Positions 1 through 9,000 of a stretch of 46,915 bases of DNA are shown here, piece by piece. Below the pieces are notes generated by a model. It was not told the DNA's origin and did no database searches. It saw only the letters and a program-made list of their open reading frames with translations. Every line of letters starts with the position of its first letter. The stretch's first letter is position 1. The DNA is taken from assembly GCA_001723645.1 (NCBI GenBank), contig MDLC01000024.1:1-46915 (forward strand), written 5' to 3'. Source of the DNA: Candidatus Endobugula sertula (GTDB lineage Bacteria > Pseudomonadota > Gammaproteobacteria > Pseudomonadales > Cellvibrionaceae). The translations under genes and the position numbers were made by a program.

Positions 1-29
1 AGAACATTCTGAATGCTTAGGAAGAAAAA

Positions 30-75
30 GCGATCATGTTTAATCGTTGGCGGTGATCATCTTCAGTGGAATACG
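30..75 (+). repeat. IS21-like terminal repeat at the left window edge
   Basis: Two GATCA boxes 23 bp apart (32-36 and 55-59) lie in a block that closely matches the last bases of the window read on the minus strand, where the GATCA boxes have the same 23-bp spacing. Repeated GATCA-bearing boxes near the ends are typical of IS21-family elements, where they bind the transposase. That this is an IS21 end is inferred; the shared block is seen directly. A short open frame with no recognised match (65-212) follows on the plus strand and could be the tail of a truncated gene. Confidence 0.45.
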
Positions 76-326
76 CAACTGGGACAAATTTAGTATTTGG
101 TGAAGTGATACGCAGCAATTCTTTAGTCTTGGAATCGCTAATGTCAGAGAATGGCGTGGTATTTTCTGATGGTGTAGAACAGGATTTAATGCGGGTTGTA
201 TTTACTACGTAAACTATTCTTGTTGATTCAAATTGATTTAAAAAATGGCCAGCTTTGCTTTACTAGTACACCATACATTGGCCAAACTATGGTTACATGA
301 ACACTATAGAACCGCAAAAATGGAAA

Positions 327-672
327 TGGTGGGCCCTCCCAGACTTGAACTGGGGACCTACCGATTCTGGTATTCCAAAACTTTCATTTTGGCCTGGACT
401 ATATCATCACCCTCAAGACGCGATAAATCGCTTAATTGGTGGGGTGTTGGACGCTAATGGTGTATTACGCAACAAGTTCGTGTTGCTCCACCTAGTCTCT
501 GAACCTTCTTCAGACACTTCTGAAGCTTGGCTGCTGATTGGCATGCTTTTACCTTATAAGGATAAAAGTTTAGCTTTCCAGCAATTCATCCAATTTTTCC
601 ATGCAACATTACTGTTACAGGTCACAATTTATATTATGAGTCGGGTGCTCTAACCAACTGAGCTAAGGGCCC
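327..672 (-). tRNA. ileX: tRNA-Ile (anticodon CAU), interrupted by a group I intron
   Basis: The 5' exon (672-636) carries a 7-bp acceptor strand, D-arm and the first half of the anticodon arm ending in CAU (638-636). The 3' exon (366-327) carries the rest of the anticodon arm, the T-arm, the complementary acceptor strand and an encoded CCA (329-327). Joined, they make a 77-nt tRNA with a 7-bp acceptor stem and loop CUCAUAA. The GGGCCC acceptor and overall sequence resemble the minor tRNA-Ile(CAU), whose C34 is converted to lysidine by TilS to read AUA, more than elongator or initiator tRNA-Met; the identity is inferred from this resemblance. The gene lies downstream of rpoD on the same strand. 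Confidence 0.9.
367..635 (-). ncRNA. Group I intron (IC3-like) inserted after the anticodon of tRNA-Ile(CAU)
   Basis: This 269-nt insert has the group I core. The P7 strands AGACUAG and AUAGUCC are present, preceded by a conserved CCAAGCUU segment in the P4-P6 region. A P5 hairpin is formed by CUUUUA and UAAAAG, and a P9 hairpin (CCAAAA/UUUUGG) is closed by a GAAA-type loop. The 5' exon ends in U, and UCAU can pair with GUGA about 10 nt into the intron, giving the required U-G wobble at the splice site. The last intron base is G (omega-G, position 367). From memory the core closely parallels the Azoarcus tRNA-Ile(CAU) intron, which sits at the same place. There is no homing endonuclease gene. 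It should self-splice. Confidence 0.9.
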
Positions 673-907
673 ATTTCCAATTAGTCGGTAATCATTCTAC
701 CTAAGACCAAAATTAATGTGCTTGGTCTATGCACACTCTTTTTACAGCGTAACGCATATCAATATGCAAAAACTATTATACCGCTAACTACATGATTTTA
801 AAGGCTAAATCACACCTATAAATAGGCAAATAAAAACAACCTTACATAAGAACCGTGGACCTACCGATAAATAGTTTTTTGAAGATGCGCATGATACCTG
901 CTTTTTT
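673..907. other. Spacer between rpoD and the tRNA gene, with a tRNA 3'-half echo
   Basis: No gene is seen. On the minus strand, 868-850 repeats 12 bases of the tRNA 3' exon exactly (compare 365-354) and is followed by a GGTTC T-loop-like motif, but the rest of the T-arm and acceptor is missing. It may be a remnant of a second tRNA. A perfect TATAAT (minus strand, 780-775) lies upstream of the tRNA but has no good -35 box and is about 100 bp from the tRNA 5' end. Confidence 0.4.
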
Positions 908-2710
908 CTATTCGTCCAAGAAACTTCTTAGATGATCCGAGCGACTGGGATGGCGAAGTTTGCGTAGTGCTTTGGCTTCAATCTGACGAATGCGTTCACG
1001 AGTCACATCAAACTGCTTGCCCACTTCTTCCAGAGTGTGATCAGTGTTCATGTCAATACCAAAACGCATGCGCAGTACTTTGGCCTCTCTTGCTGTTAAG
1101 CCCGAGAGTACATCACGTGTCGATTCTGTTAGACCTACGTCAGTAGCAGATTCTACTGGCGAAACAATGGTGATATCTTCAATAAAGTCACCTAGGTGTG
1201 AATCTTCATCATCACCAATAGGAGTTTCCATCGAAATGGGTTCTTTGGCAATTTTCAGTACTTTGCGGACTTTTTCCTCCGGCATCCCCATTTTCCCACC
1301 CAGTTCTTCTGGTGTTGGTTCACGCCCCATTTCCTGTAACATTTGACGAGAAACACGGTTCAACTTGTTGATGGTTTCTATCATATGCACGGGGATACGT
1401 ATAGTACGTGCTTGGTCAGCAATTGATCGAGTGATCGCTTGGCGAATCCACCAAGTGGCGTAAGTGGAGAATTTATAACCGCGACGATATTCAAACTTAT
1501 CCACGGCTTTCATTAAACCGATGTTCCCTTCCTGAATTAGATCAAGAAATTGTAAACCACGGTTGGTGTATTTTTTGGCAATTGAAATAACCAATCGTAG
1601 GTTGGCTTCTACCATTTCCTTTTTTGCACGCCGAGCACGTGCCTCACCAATTGACATACGACGGTTAATTTCTTTAATGGTTGATAGCTCCAGGCCAATT
1701 TCCTGCTGGATGTTGATCAGCTTGCGCTGTGAGCGTAGAATTTCTTCTTCGAATGGGCGGAGGTTATCTGAATAATCACGTTTTTTAGTGATGACATCTG
1801 GTATCCAGTTTTCGTTGGTTTCATTACCGGGAAATTCTTTGATAAAAGTCTTGCGCGGCATTTTTGCACGTCTAACGCAAAGCGTCATAATGTTCTTTTC
1901 TTCGCGACGAACGCTTTCTAGTACGCTACGAGCGGCATGATACATGGTTTCAAACTGTCTTGGCGGCAGTTTGAAAAATTTAATAATATTACCTAACTCA
2001 ACTAGCTCTTTATCCGTTTTGGGATGTTCTCTGCCATGTTTCTTGATGGCTTTTTCTGTTTTGATTAGCTGTTGTTTCAATCGTCCAAAACGTTCTTTGA
2101 TTTCTTCAGGGTCAAGGCCTGATTCAGTCTCTTCTTCATTATCCGAGTTGCTTCCATTAGCGGTGTTGGCTGATGGGCCTGCAGACGGAACATCATCTGT
2201 AGGATCTAGCCAGCCTGCGATAACGTCAGGGATACGACGCTCTTCTTTTTTAATAAGTTCGTATTCTTCAATCAGTCTACTGACGGTGCCTGGCCAACAG
2301 GCAAGTGCATGCATCAGATCTCTGGTACCCTCTTCAATGCGCTTGGCAATAGCAATTTCGCCTTCACGGGTTAACAGTTCAACAGTGCCCATTTCACGCA
2401 TATACATGCGCACGGGGTCAGTGGTACGGCCTGCTTCTTCCACGGCGGCCAGTGCAGCTGCCGCTTCTGCGGTTGCAATTTCGTCTGCTGAGGCATCGCC
2501 ATCTGTCATCAGGATTTCTTCGGCGTCTGGTGCGGTTTCATAAACCCGGATGCCCGTATCATTGATCATCTGAATAATGTCTTCAACCTGATCAGGATCG
2601 GAAATATCTTCGGGTAAATGGTCGCTAACATCGGCGTAGGTTAAGTAGCCTTGCTCTTTGCCGCGTGCAATCAAATCTTTGATTCGAGATTGTTGTTTGT
2701 TGTCGGACAT
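908..2710 (-). CDS. rpoD: RNA polymerase primary sigma factor RpoD (sigma-70)
   Basis: This is the housekeeping sigma factor that directs core RNA polymerase to -10/-35 promoters. The 600-residue product has all group 1 parts: region 1.1 at the N-terminus (starting [13 protein letters not shown]), region 1.2 with [11 protein letters not shown], an acidic non-conserved insert, and region 2 near residues 365-420 including [14 protein letters not shown] and [10 protein letters not shown]. Region 3 follows, and region 4 carries a helix-turn-helix ending [21 protein letters not shown] start at 2710 rather than an in-frame ATG 18 bases upstream because AGGAG lies 8 bases before it. The usual partners rpsU and dnaG are not upstream; a spacer of about 0.65 kb and a broken helicase gene are found there instead. 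Confidence 0.97.
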   Translation of the reverse strand: MSDNKQQSRIKDLIARGKEQGYLTYADVSDHLPEDISDPDQVEDIIQMINDTGIRVYETAPDAEEILMTDGDASADEIATAEAAAALAAVEEAGRTTDPVRMYMREMGTVELLTREGEIAIAKRIEEGTRDLMHALACWPGTVSRLIEEYELIKKEERRIPDVIAGWLDPTDDVPSAGPSANTANGSNSDNEEETESGLDPEEIKERFGRLKQQLIKTEKAIKKHGREHPKTDKELVELGNIIKFFKLPPRQFETMYHAARSVLESVRREEKNIMTLCVRRAKMPRKTFIKEFPGNETNENWIPDVITKKRDYSDNLRPFEEEILRSQRKLINIQQEIGLELSTIKEINRRMSIGEARARRAKKEMVEANLRLVISIAKKYTNRGLQFLDLIQEGNIGLMKAVDKFEYRRGYKFSTYATWWIRQAITRSIADQARTIRIPVHMIETINKLNRVSRQMLQEMGREPTPEELGGKMGMPEEKVRKVLKIAKEPISMETPIGDDEDSHLGDFIEDITIVSPVESATDVGLTESTRDVLSGLTAREAKVLRMRFGIDMNTDHTLEEVGKQFDVTRERIRQIEAKALRKLRHPSRSDHLRSFLDE

Positions 2711-3389
2711 GCAAGCTCCTAGTTGCATAATACATCCAAAGTTCCAGTACTATCATGGGTGTCCCCACATAGTGTGCCGCTTATTTTAAGATGTATAAAA
2801 GGGTGTTTCGGAATAAATCGGCCATTATAGTCGATTTATGACCCCGCTTACTAGAGCCAGTTGATCTTTCAGAGACACAATTCAATCAGCCTGCGTGGGT
2901 AAACACACGACCGAGAACCTAAGCACCACTGATACGGTAATCATTTCGTTTTCACTTAATGGTATATCGACCATGCTTTATTCGCGCAAATCAGTTTTCA
3001 CCAAGATGATAATCGCAAGGCTCTAGACAGGGCCGCTTCATCTAAACTAGCTGCTGCATGATTTCCCCAACACAGAGTTTCTCCAACAAATGTGCTTTCT
3101 CATCTGCTTGATGGGTGAGTCGTCATACAGACATGTTAATTGGCAAATTGAACGGGGACACCGTAAAGATTGCGCTCAAATGTGACTCGGTAAGCCACCA
3201 AGTAGCCAGATTAAGCAAGATGGCCTAGTCCCCACGAGCGCCCTTATTTCTGACAAGCAAAGAGGATCAACCTCCTCGCTAGCGGAATATTGACGAAAAG
3301 GTATGCTTTTACACGCTTTACCATGTTGACAATGTTAAATGCCAATAGCATATTAGATAAAAATAATAAGCCAGTTGTTATACTTCCCG
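2711..3389. other. Gene-poor spacer upstream of rpoD
   Basis: Apart from the rpoD leader and the candidate -10 box I recognise no gene, RNA or complete mobile element here. Short open frames exist on both strands, but none shows a family motif. It may hold sequence too decayed to name. Confidence 0.5.
2824..2829 (-). promoter_or_regulatory. Candidate -10 box upstream of rpoD
   Basis: A perfect TATAAT on the minus strand lies about 115 bases before the rpoD start. No convincing -35 hexamer sits 16-18 bases upstream, so this is a weak call. Confidence 0.3.
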
Positions 3390-5226
3390 ATGACCAAAAT
3401 CATCCGCAACAACGATTCTCTGCACAAGCCTATGACCCGAGGCGAACGTCGTTTTGCTGACCGCCTGGAAAAATTACTAGAAAATGATTACCTTTGTTGG
3501 TTTGATATTCCTTTAGGTGATAAAAGGCGTCATGCCGATTTTATTATTCTGCATCCTAGTCAAGGTATTTTGTTTTTAGAAGTCAAAGACTGGAGCTTAG
3601 ATAACATTCGCAATATGAATGTAGATACCTTTGAGGTTTTATTGGCTACTGGTTTAAAAACTAAACCGAATCCCTTATTGCAATCTCGACAGTGTGCTAT
3701 CCATTATATTCGTCGTTTAGAAAAAGACCCTATGCTTCAACAGAAAAATCAAGAGCATAAAGGTAAATTACTATGTCCTTGGGGTTATGGTGTGGTATTT
3801 CCCAATATTACTCGACAACAACTGAGTGAAGCCTTAGTAGAAGATATTGATGATATTATATTGCCAAAGCGTTTAACGCTCTGTAAAGATGAAATGCTAC
3901 CCAGTACAGATGCTGAATGGTTTCAACAACGTTTATGGAATATGTTTACTTATCAATTTGGCAGTCAATTAACACTACCTCAAGTAGATCGCTTTCGTTG
4001 GCATTTATTTCCTGAAATTCGTATCACTCCCGCTAAAAGTCTAGACTTGTTTAGTACGGATGAAGAGCCAAGTTCACATATTCCTGATATTGTTAAGGTT
4101 ATGGATATCCAACAGGAACAGTTGGCACGTAGTTTGGGAGATGGTCATCGGGTCATTCATGGAGTGGCAGGATCAGGTAAGACTCTCATCTTAGCTTATC
4201 GTTGCTTGTATTTAGCAAAAACCACACATAGACCAATTTTAGTCTTATGTTTTAATAAAACATTAGCGCGCAAGTTGAAGGCATTTATTGCTCAAAAAAA
4301 TATTGTATCGACAGTTCAGGTGTGTCACTTCCATTATTAGTGTAAACAACAGTTAACCACTTATTCATATTGATGTCAAGCAGGACGGAGATGATATATG
4401 GGATGCACAAGTTAAAGCGGTGATTAATGCTGTGGATAAAGGCTTAATCCCTCGCGAACAATATGGTGCGCTGCTGATTGATGAAGGCCATGATTTTAAA
4501 GCAGAATGGTTAAAACTCATTACTCAAATGATTGATAAGGAGAATGACTCTTTACTCCTGCTTTATGATGACGCCCAGGCGATTTATCAAGATAAAGGGG
4601 GTATTGATTTTTCATTATCCAGTGTGGGTATTCAGGCCCGAGGTCGCACGACCATTCTTAAACTAAATTATCGTAATACCCGCGAGATCCTAAATTTTTC
4701 CTATCGTTTTGCTCTGGAGTTTATGAGAGAAAAAGAGGCCGATGAAGATCATATTCCATTAATTGCTCCCGAAGTAGCAGGCAATTCAGGCCCTGAACCG
4801 GACTTTATTTTATGCCGTTCCTTAGAGGAAGAAATGGATACTATCTCTCAACGTTTATTTGCCTGGAATAAAGAAGGGGTTCCCTGGCATGAAATGGCAG
4901 TCATCTTTCCTGCTAACTGGTTGGGGAAACGGCTGTATGAACAGCTAAAACAAAAAAATCTACCCTGTTTACAACAGATAGACTATAGACCGAATGATGA
5001 GTGTGTAGCGTTGCTGACTCGTCATAGTAGTAAGGGGCTGGAATTTTCTCATGTCATTTGTATGGGAATAGGTACTTTGAAAGATACAAAAGAATATGTA
5101 GCTAAAGAGAGCCGTTTACTCTATGTAGGAATGACTCGTGCTAAGGAACAATTATGTATTACTGCTCATCAGTCAAATCAATATACTCAACGTTTGTACT
5201 CGGTTAAAGTCAGTCAACATAATTAA
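3390..5226 (+). pseudogene. Broken NERD-domain / UvrD-type DNA helicase
   Basis: The N-terminal part (3390-4340) has a NERD nuclease-related domain: GERRFADRLEKLL, then HADFIILHPSQGILFLEVKDW with the typical D...EVK pattern. It is followed by a Walker A motif, GVAGSGKTLILAYR. The reading frame then hits TAG at 4338-4340. In the +1 frame it resumes at about 4364 and supplies Walker B (LLIDEGHDF), the arm with RGRTTILKLNYRNTREIL, and C-terminal helicase motifs (HSSKGLEFSHVI, LLYVGMTRAKEQL). Both a stop and a frameshift separate the halves, so a single sequencing error cannot explain the break. The start at 3390 is preferred to a TTG at 3375, though no good ribosome site is seen. An intact version would be a NERD-UvrD protein of about 610 residues, a type often found in accessory or defence regions. 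Confidence 0.8.
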
Positions 5227-5320
5227 GCGTTTCCAGTCTTTGCCACCAAAGCAAAGTTTCAGCTCACATTGGTATGTTTAGCTTATGGGCAACTCCTTTA
5301 TGTGATGCTTGAAATTTAAT

Positions 5321-7072
5321 TTACATTCTATCCATAGTGTCAATACCCAATAAATCCAAGCCCTTACCCAGAGTATTGGCAATCGCATAAAGTAATTGTA
5401 ACCGACTGTTTTTCGTTGTCTCATCGATCCCCTCTTTTAAAATTGGACATTGCTCATAGAAACGCATAAACAATCCGGCTAAATCATAAATATAGTGACA
5501 TAACAGGTGAGGGTAAGCCTCTTTCGTCACTTGCTCGATAACTTCAGAAAATTGCAAAGTTTTGACTGCTAAAGCAATTTCAGCATCTTCAGTTAAAGTA
5601 ATGGGAGTATTCAGTTCATTTCCAGTGACACCGGCTTTACGGAAAATACTTTGAATCCGGGTATAGGCATATTGCAGATACGGTGCTGTATTGCCCTCAA
5701 AACTCAACATGGATTCCCAATTGAAAATGTAATCATTGGTACGGGTTTTTGATAAATCGGCATATTTAATCGCACCAACACCTACTTTTTGTGCAATCTC
5801 TTTACGTTCTGAGTCACTCAGCTCAGTGTTTTTTTCTGCAACAATTTTTTCTGCACGCTCTATAGCCTCTTCCAGCAAATCAGCCAATTTTACCGTGCCA
5901 CCGGACCGCGTTTTAAAGGGCTTACCATCGTTTCCCATCATAGTACCAAAAGCATGATGCTCAAGGCTGACTTGATTATTCACAAATGTTGCTTTACGGG
6001 CAATCGTGAATACTTGCTGCATATGTAAAGATTGGCGAGCATCAATAAAGTAGAGAATACGGTCTGCATTTAAGCTATTGGCACGGTAGCGTATTGCGGC
6101 CAAGTCAGTAGTAGCATATAAAAACCCACCATCTTGTTTTCGAATAATAACTGGGCTGGGGCTGCCATCTTTATCGGGCATTTCTTCAAGAAATACCACC
6201 TGGGCTCCTTGATCTTCAATAGCCAACTTTTGGGCGCACAGTTCATCAACCAATATCCCGAGGTCATCATTATAGGCACTTTCACCATAAACGTCCTGTT
6301 CAGTTAATGAAACGTTTAATGTCGTATAAATTTCTTGACTATGTGCCAAAGAAACCTGTTTAAATTGTTTCCAAAGAGAAAGTGTTTTTTCGTCATTAGA
6401 CTGTAGCTTAACAACGTAGTCTCGTGCCTTATTGGCAAAATTTTCAGAATCATCAAAATGTTTTTTAGCACGTTGATAAAAACGTTCTAAATCCTTTAAG
6501 GCCAGTGTAGCAGATTCACCATCTTGTAATTGCTCTTCTAATTCAGCAATTAGCATACCGAATTGAGTGCCCCAATCACCCACATGATTCTGGCGTATGA
6601 CCTTATGGCCTTGGAATTCCAAGGTGCGGACAATCGCATCACCAATAATGGTAGAGCGTAAATGCCCTACATGCATCTCTTTTGCCAAATTAGGAGAAGA
6701 ATAATCAACAACAACCGTCTGTGGTGATAATGGCGGCTGGATACTCAAATTTTTATTCTGATTGACCGTGACGATCTCACGAGCTAACCATTCTGGCTTT
6801 AGAGTAATATTAATAAAACCTGGTCCTGCAATATCAACCTGGCTAGCTAAATCATCAATATTCAGCTGATTCACAATACGTTGTGCAATATCTACGGGTT
6901 TAGCTTTTGCTATTTTGGCCGCAGCCATAGCCCCGTTCGCTTGATACTCCCCAAATTGACTTTTTTTACCACTAGCCTTGCTGGGAGTAACATGAGGCTG
7001 ACATTCGCTGGGCAAACCGGCAGCTTGCATGGCTTTGGTAAAGCGCTGATTGAGAAGGTCTCTGATATTCAT
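5321..7072 (-). CDS. argS: Arginyl-tRNA synthetase
   Basis: This cytoplasmic enzyme charges tRNA-Arg using ATP. The 583-residue length is normal for the class I bacterial enzyme. The N-terminal additional domain is present ([11 protein letters not shown]). The HIGH-type motif appears as HVGHLRST near residue 134, the catalytic core has [14 protein letters not shown], and a [18 protein letters not shown] segment stands in place of KMSKS, as is common in ArgRS. The anticodon-binding helices end in [13 protein letters not shown], the usual C-terminus. The ATG at 7072 matches the family start, though the ribosome-binding site is poor. The gene stands alone; the broken helicase is convergent with it. 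Confidence 0.97.
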   Translation of the reverse strand: MNIRDLLNQRFTKAMQAAGLPSECQPHVTPSKASGKKSQFGEYQANGAMAAAKIAKAKPVDIAQRIVNQLNIDDLASQVDIAGPGFINITLKPEWLAREIVTVNQNKNLSIQPPLSPQTVVVDYSSPNLAKEMHVGHLRSTIIGDAIVRTLEFQGHKVIRQNHVGDWGTQFGMLIAELEEQLQDGESATLALKDLERFYQRAKKHFDDSENFANKARDYVVKLQSNDEKTLSLWKQFKQVSLAHSQEIYTTLNVSLTEQDVYGESAYNDDLGILVDELCAQKLAIEDQGAQVVFLEEMPDKDGSPSPVIIRKQDGGFLYATTDLAAIRYRANSLNADRILYFIDARQSLHMQQVFTIARKATFVNNQVSLEHHAFGTMMGNDGKPFKTRSGGTVKLADLLEEAIERAEKIVAEKNTELSDSERKEIAQKVGVGAIKYADLSKTRTNDYIFNWESMLSFEGNTAPYLQYAYTRIQSIFRKAGVTGNELNTPITLTEDAEIALAVKTLQFSEVIEQVTKEAYPHLLCHYIYDLAGLFMRFYEQCPILKEGIDETTKNSRLQLLYAIANTLGKGLDLLGIDTMDRM

Positions 7073-7197
7073 GGGTAAGGTGTGTTTTTGGGCTAAAAAT
7101 AGGGGCTAGCATTTTATAGTGATTCAATGGCAAATGCGAGACGGGCTGTCGTTATAGAGGAAAGTGATGGAGAATTTTTTGATATAGCTGATGCTGA

Positions 7198-7390
7198 TCA
7201 TTTGTCATAAGACATATGCTCGGAAAATACGGTATCAACATCGCCTCTCTCTCGTTTTCGAATGACTTTTGCCTGAGCCCACTATTTTCTCAATAGGGTT
7301 AAGATCAGGACTATAGGGTGGAAGAAGCGCAAGTACAGCACCCGCTTGCCCAATAATTAGCCATTATTTCTCTTGTCGCTTCTGTACTAT
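7198..7390 (-). mobile_element. IS630-family transposase remnant (C-terminal part)
   Basis: On the minus strand the translation reads LPPYSPDLNPIEKI and then, after one extra base, WAQAKVIRKRERGDVDTVF before a TGA at 7198-7200. PYSPDLNPIE with a following W is the hallmark of the IS630/Tc1 DDE domain. A stop codon interrupts the part upstream of the motif. The frameshift and the missing N-terminal portion show that it is dead. Confidence 0.75.
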
Positions 7391-7835
7391 TACTTGATTG
7401 GCTTTTTAAATGAAGTAATTTAAAATAATAATTTTACAAATGGTGCTATTATCACAAATAATAAGTAGCACTAGGGTTTGTTAACACGTTACTCTTTAAA
7501 TCAACATCTCTGTTTCTCTTGTGTTGATTACCGGCGACCTTGCTGACAAGGCATAAACCGTGTGGGCTGGTGATTTCAGAGACCAGGGCAATAATCCATA
7601 TCAGTGAACGCGGTTACTGTTTGAACTGACCTGTACCCAATGTGATTATACCCTTGTTGTAACCAAATGATTTACCCGTCAGGTTAACGCTATTATTAAG
7701 CGCTCAACTTGTGGTACAGAGGCATGGGTGAATCACGAGGCTTAGTGTCGCAACGATTGAAGAATAAAGTTTAGAGGTTAATCGTGTCTGACTTTAGACA
7801 TTTATTGATGACAAAAATGAACAGGCAACTTTACC
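7391..7835. other. Spacer upstream of gcvT
   Basis: I see no complete gene. I looked for a tandem glycine riboswitch, which would be natural before gcvT, and did not find its conserved core. The minus strand has an open stretch around 7440-7620 with no recognised motif. Confidence 0.4.
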
Positions 7836-8933
7836 ATGAGAAGTAATACGGTTTTACCTCGTCCCACACCGCTTTATGAACAACACTTGGCTTGTGCAGG
7901 TCATATGACTGATTTTGGTGGCTGGTCCTTACCGATTCATTACGGTTCTCAAATTCAAGAGCATCATCATGTACGTCAACATGCTGGCATGTTTGATGTA
8001 TCACATATGACCGTCTCTGATATTACGGGTGAAGACACTTTGTCGTTTTTATCGAATGTGTTGGCTAATGATATTGCAAAAGCCAGTAGTGTGTCGGGCA
8101 AAGCGATCTATAGTTGTATGCTTAATGAAGACGGTGGTGTGATTGATGACTTAATTGCGTATTACCTGAGTGATGAACACTGTCGTTTAATTACGAATGC
8201 TGCAACTAATGAAAAAGATATGGCTTGGTTACAAGCCCAGGCAAAAGGCTATTCGGTAACCATTACCGAAAAACCTGAACTGGCATTAATTGCTGTGCAA
8301 GGCCCTGCGGCTTTGGCAAAACTGCAACAGGTATTGCCAGAACATCTAGCGTCACTGACGAGTTCTTTAAAACGTTTTCAAGGTGGTTTTGCAGGTGATG
8401 TCTTTATTGGTCGTACTGGATATACAGGGGAAGATGGTGTTGAAATTGTGCTTCCCGGAGTACAAGCCCCCAGCCTATGGGAAGCACTGAATGCTGCGGG
8501 TATTCCGCCTTGTGGCTTGGGTGCACGGGATACATTACGATTGGAAGCGGGTATGGCACTGTATGGTCATGATTTGGATGAAGCACATACCCCCTTGGAT
8601 TGTGGTTTAGCGTGGACCGTATCCTTGACTGACGAACGTGACTTTGTAGGTAAAACAGCGCTTCTTGAACCACAAAAGTACCAAATGATGGGTTTGTTAT
8701 TAGAAGGTAAGGGAGTATTACGTGCTCATCAGGAGGTGATTGTTAATGAACAAGTCGTGGGAATGACGACCAGTGGCATGTTCTCCCCGACACTGGGCCA
8801 TTCTATTGCTTTGGCTCGGGTGACTGTCGATCAAGGTGATGCGTTGAATGTCGGTAAAACTGTTTATGTACAAGTCAGAAAGAAACAGTTGGCCGTGCAG
8901 GTGGTTAAATATCCATTTGTTGTTAAGTGTTAA
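7836..8933 (+). CDS. gcvT: Aminomethyltransferase, T protein of the glycine cleavage system
   Basis: GcvT transfers the methylene group from the aminomethyl-lipoyl arm of H protein to tetrahydrofolate, releasing ammonia. The 365 residues match the family length. Typical segments are TPLYEQHLACAGHMTDFGGWSLPIHYG at the start, AGMFDVSHM, the folate-site region RTGYTGEDGVEIVLP, CGLGARDTLRLEAGMALYGHDL, and MFSPTLGHSIALARV near the end. gcvP follows after 67 bases on the same strand, so the two are probably co-transcribed. The usual middle gene, gcvH, is absent. The start is the conserved ATG, with only a weak purine stretch upstream. Confidence 0.96.
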   Translation: MRSNTVLPRPTPLYEQHLACAGHMTDFGGWSLPIHYGSQIQEHHHVRQHAGMFDVSHMTVSDITGEDTLSFLSNVLANDIAKASSVSGKAIYSCMLNEDGGVIDDLIAYYLSDEHCRLITNAATNEKDMAWLQAQAKGYSVTITEKPELALIAVQGPAALAKLQQVLPEHLASLTSSLKRFQGGFAGDVFIGRTGYTGEDGVEIVLPGVQAPSLWEALNAAGIPPCGLGARDTLRLEAGMALYGHDLDEAHTPLDCGLAWTVSLTDERDFVGKTALLEPQKYQMMGLLLEGKGVLRAHQEVIVNEQVVGMTTSGMFSPTLGHSIALARVTVDQGDALNVGKTVYVQVRKKQLAVQVVKYPFVVKC

Positions 8934-9000
8934 TAAAGCAGGGTAACGTCAGGTTTAAGTGGTATTAGCTTGTTTATTTTTTTACAGGATTTAGAACATT

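Noticed and set aside
297-653. Plus-strand open frame of 118 residues across the tRNA region
   Set aside because: It runs antisense through both tRNA exons and the group I intron and has no protein motif; the RNA reading explains the sequence fully.
327-672. tRNA-Met instead of tRNA-Ile(CAU)
   Set aside because: The anticodon alone fits both, but the GGGCCC acceptor and the arm sequences resemble tRNA-Ile2 and the known intron-bearing tRNA-Ile(CAU) rather than elongator or initiator tRNA-Met.
7391-7835. Glycine riboswitch before gcvT
   Set aside because: I looked for the conserved core and could not find it; the leader looks like decayed sequence. A model search would be more reliable than my eye.
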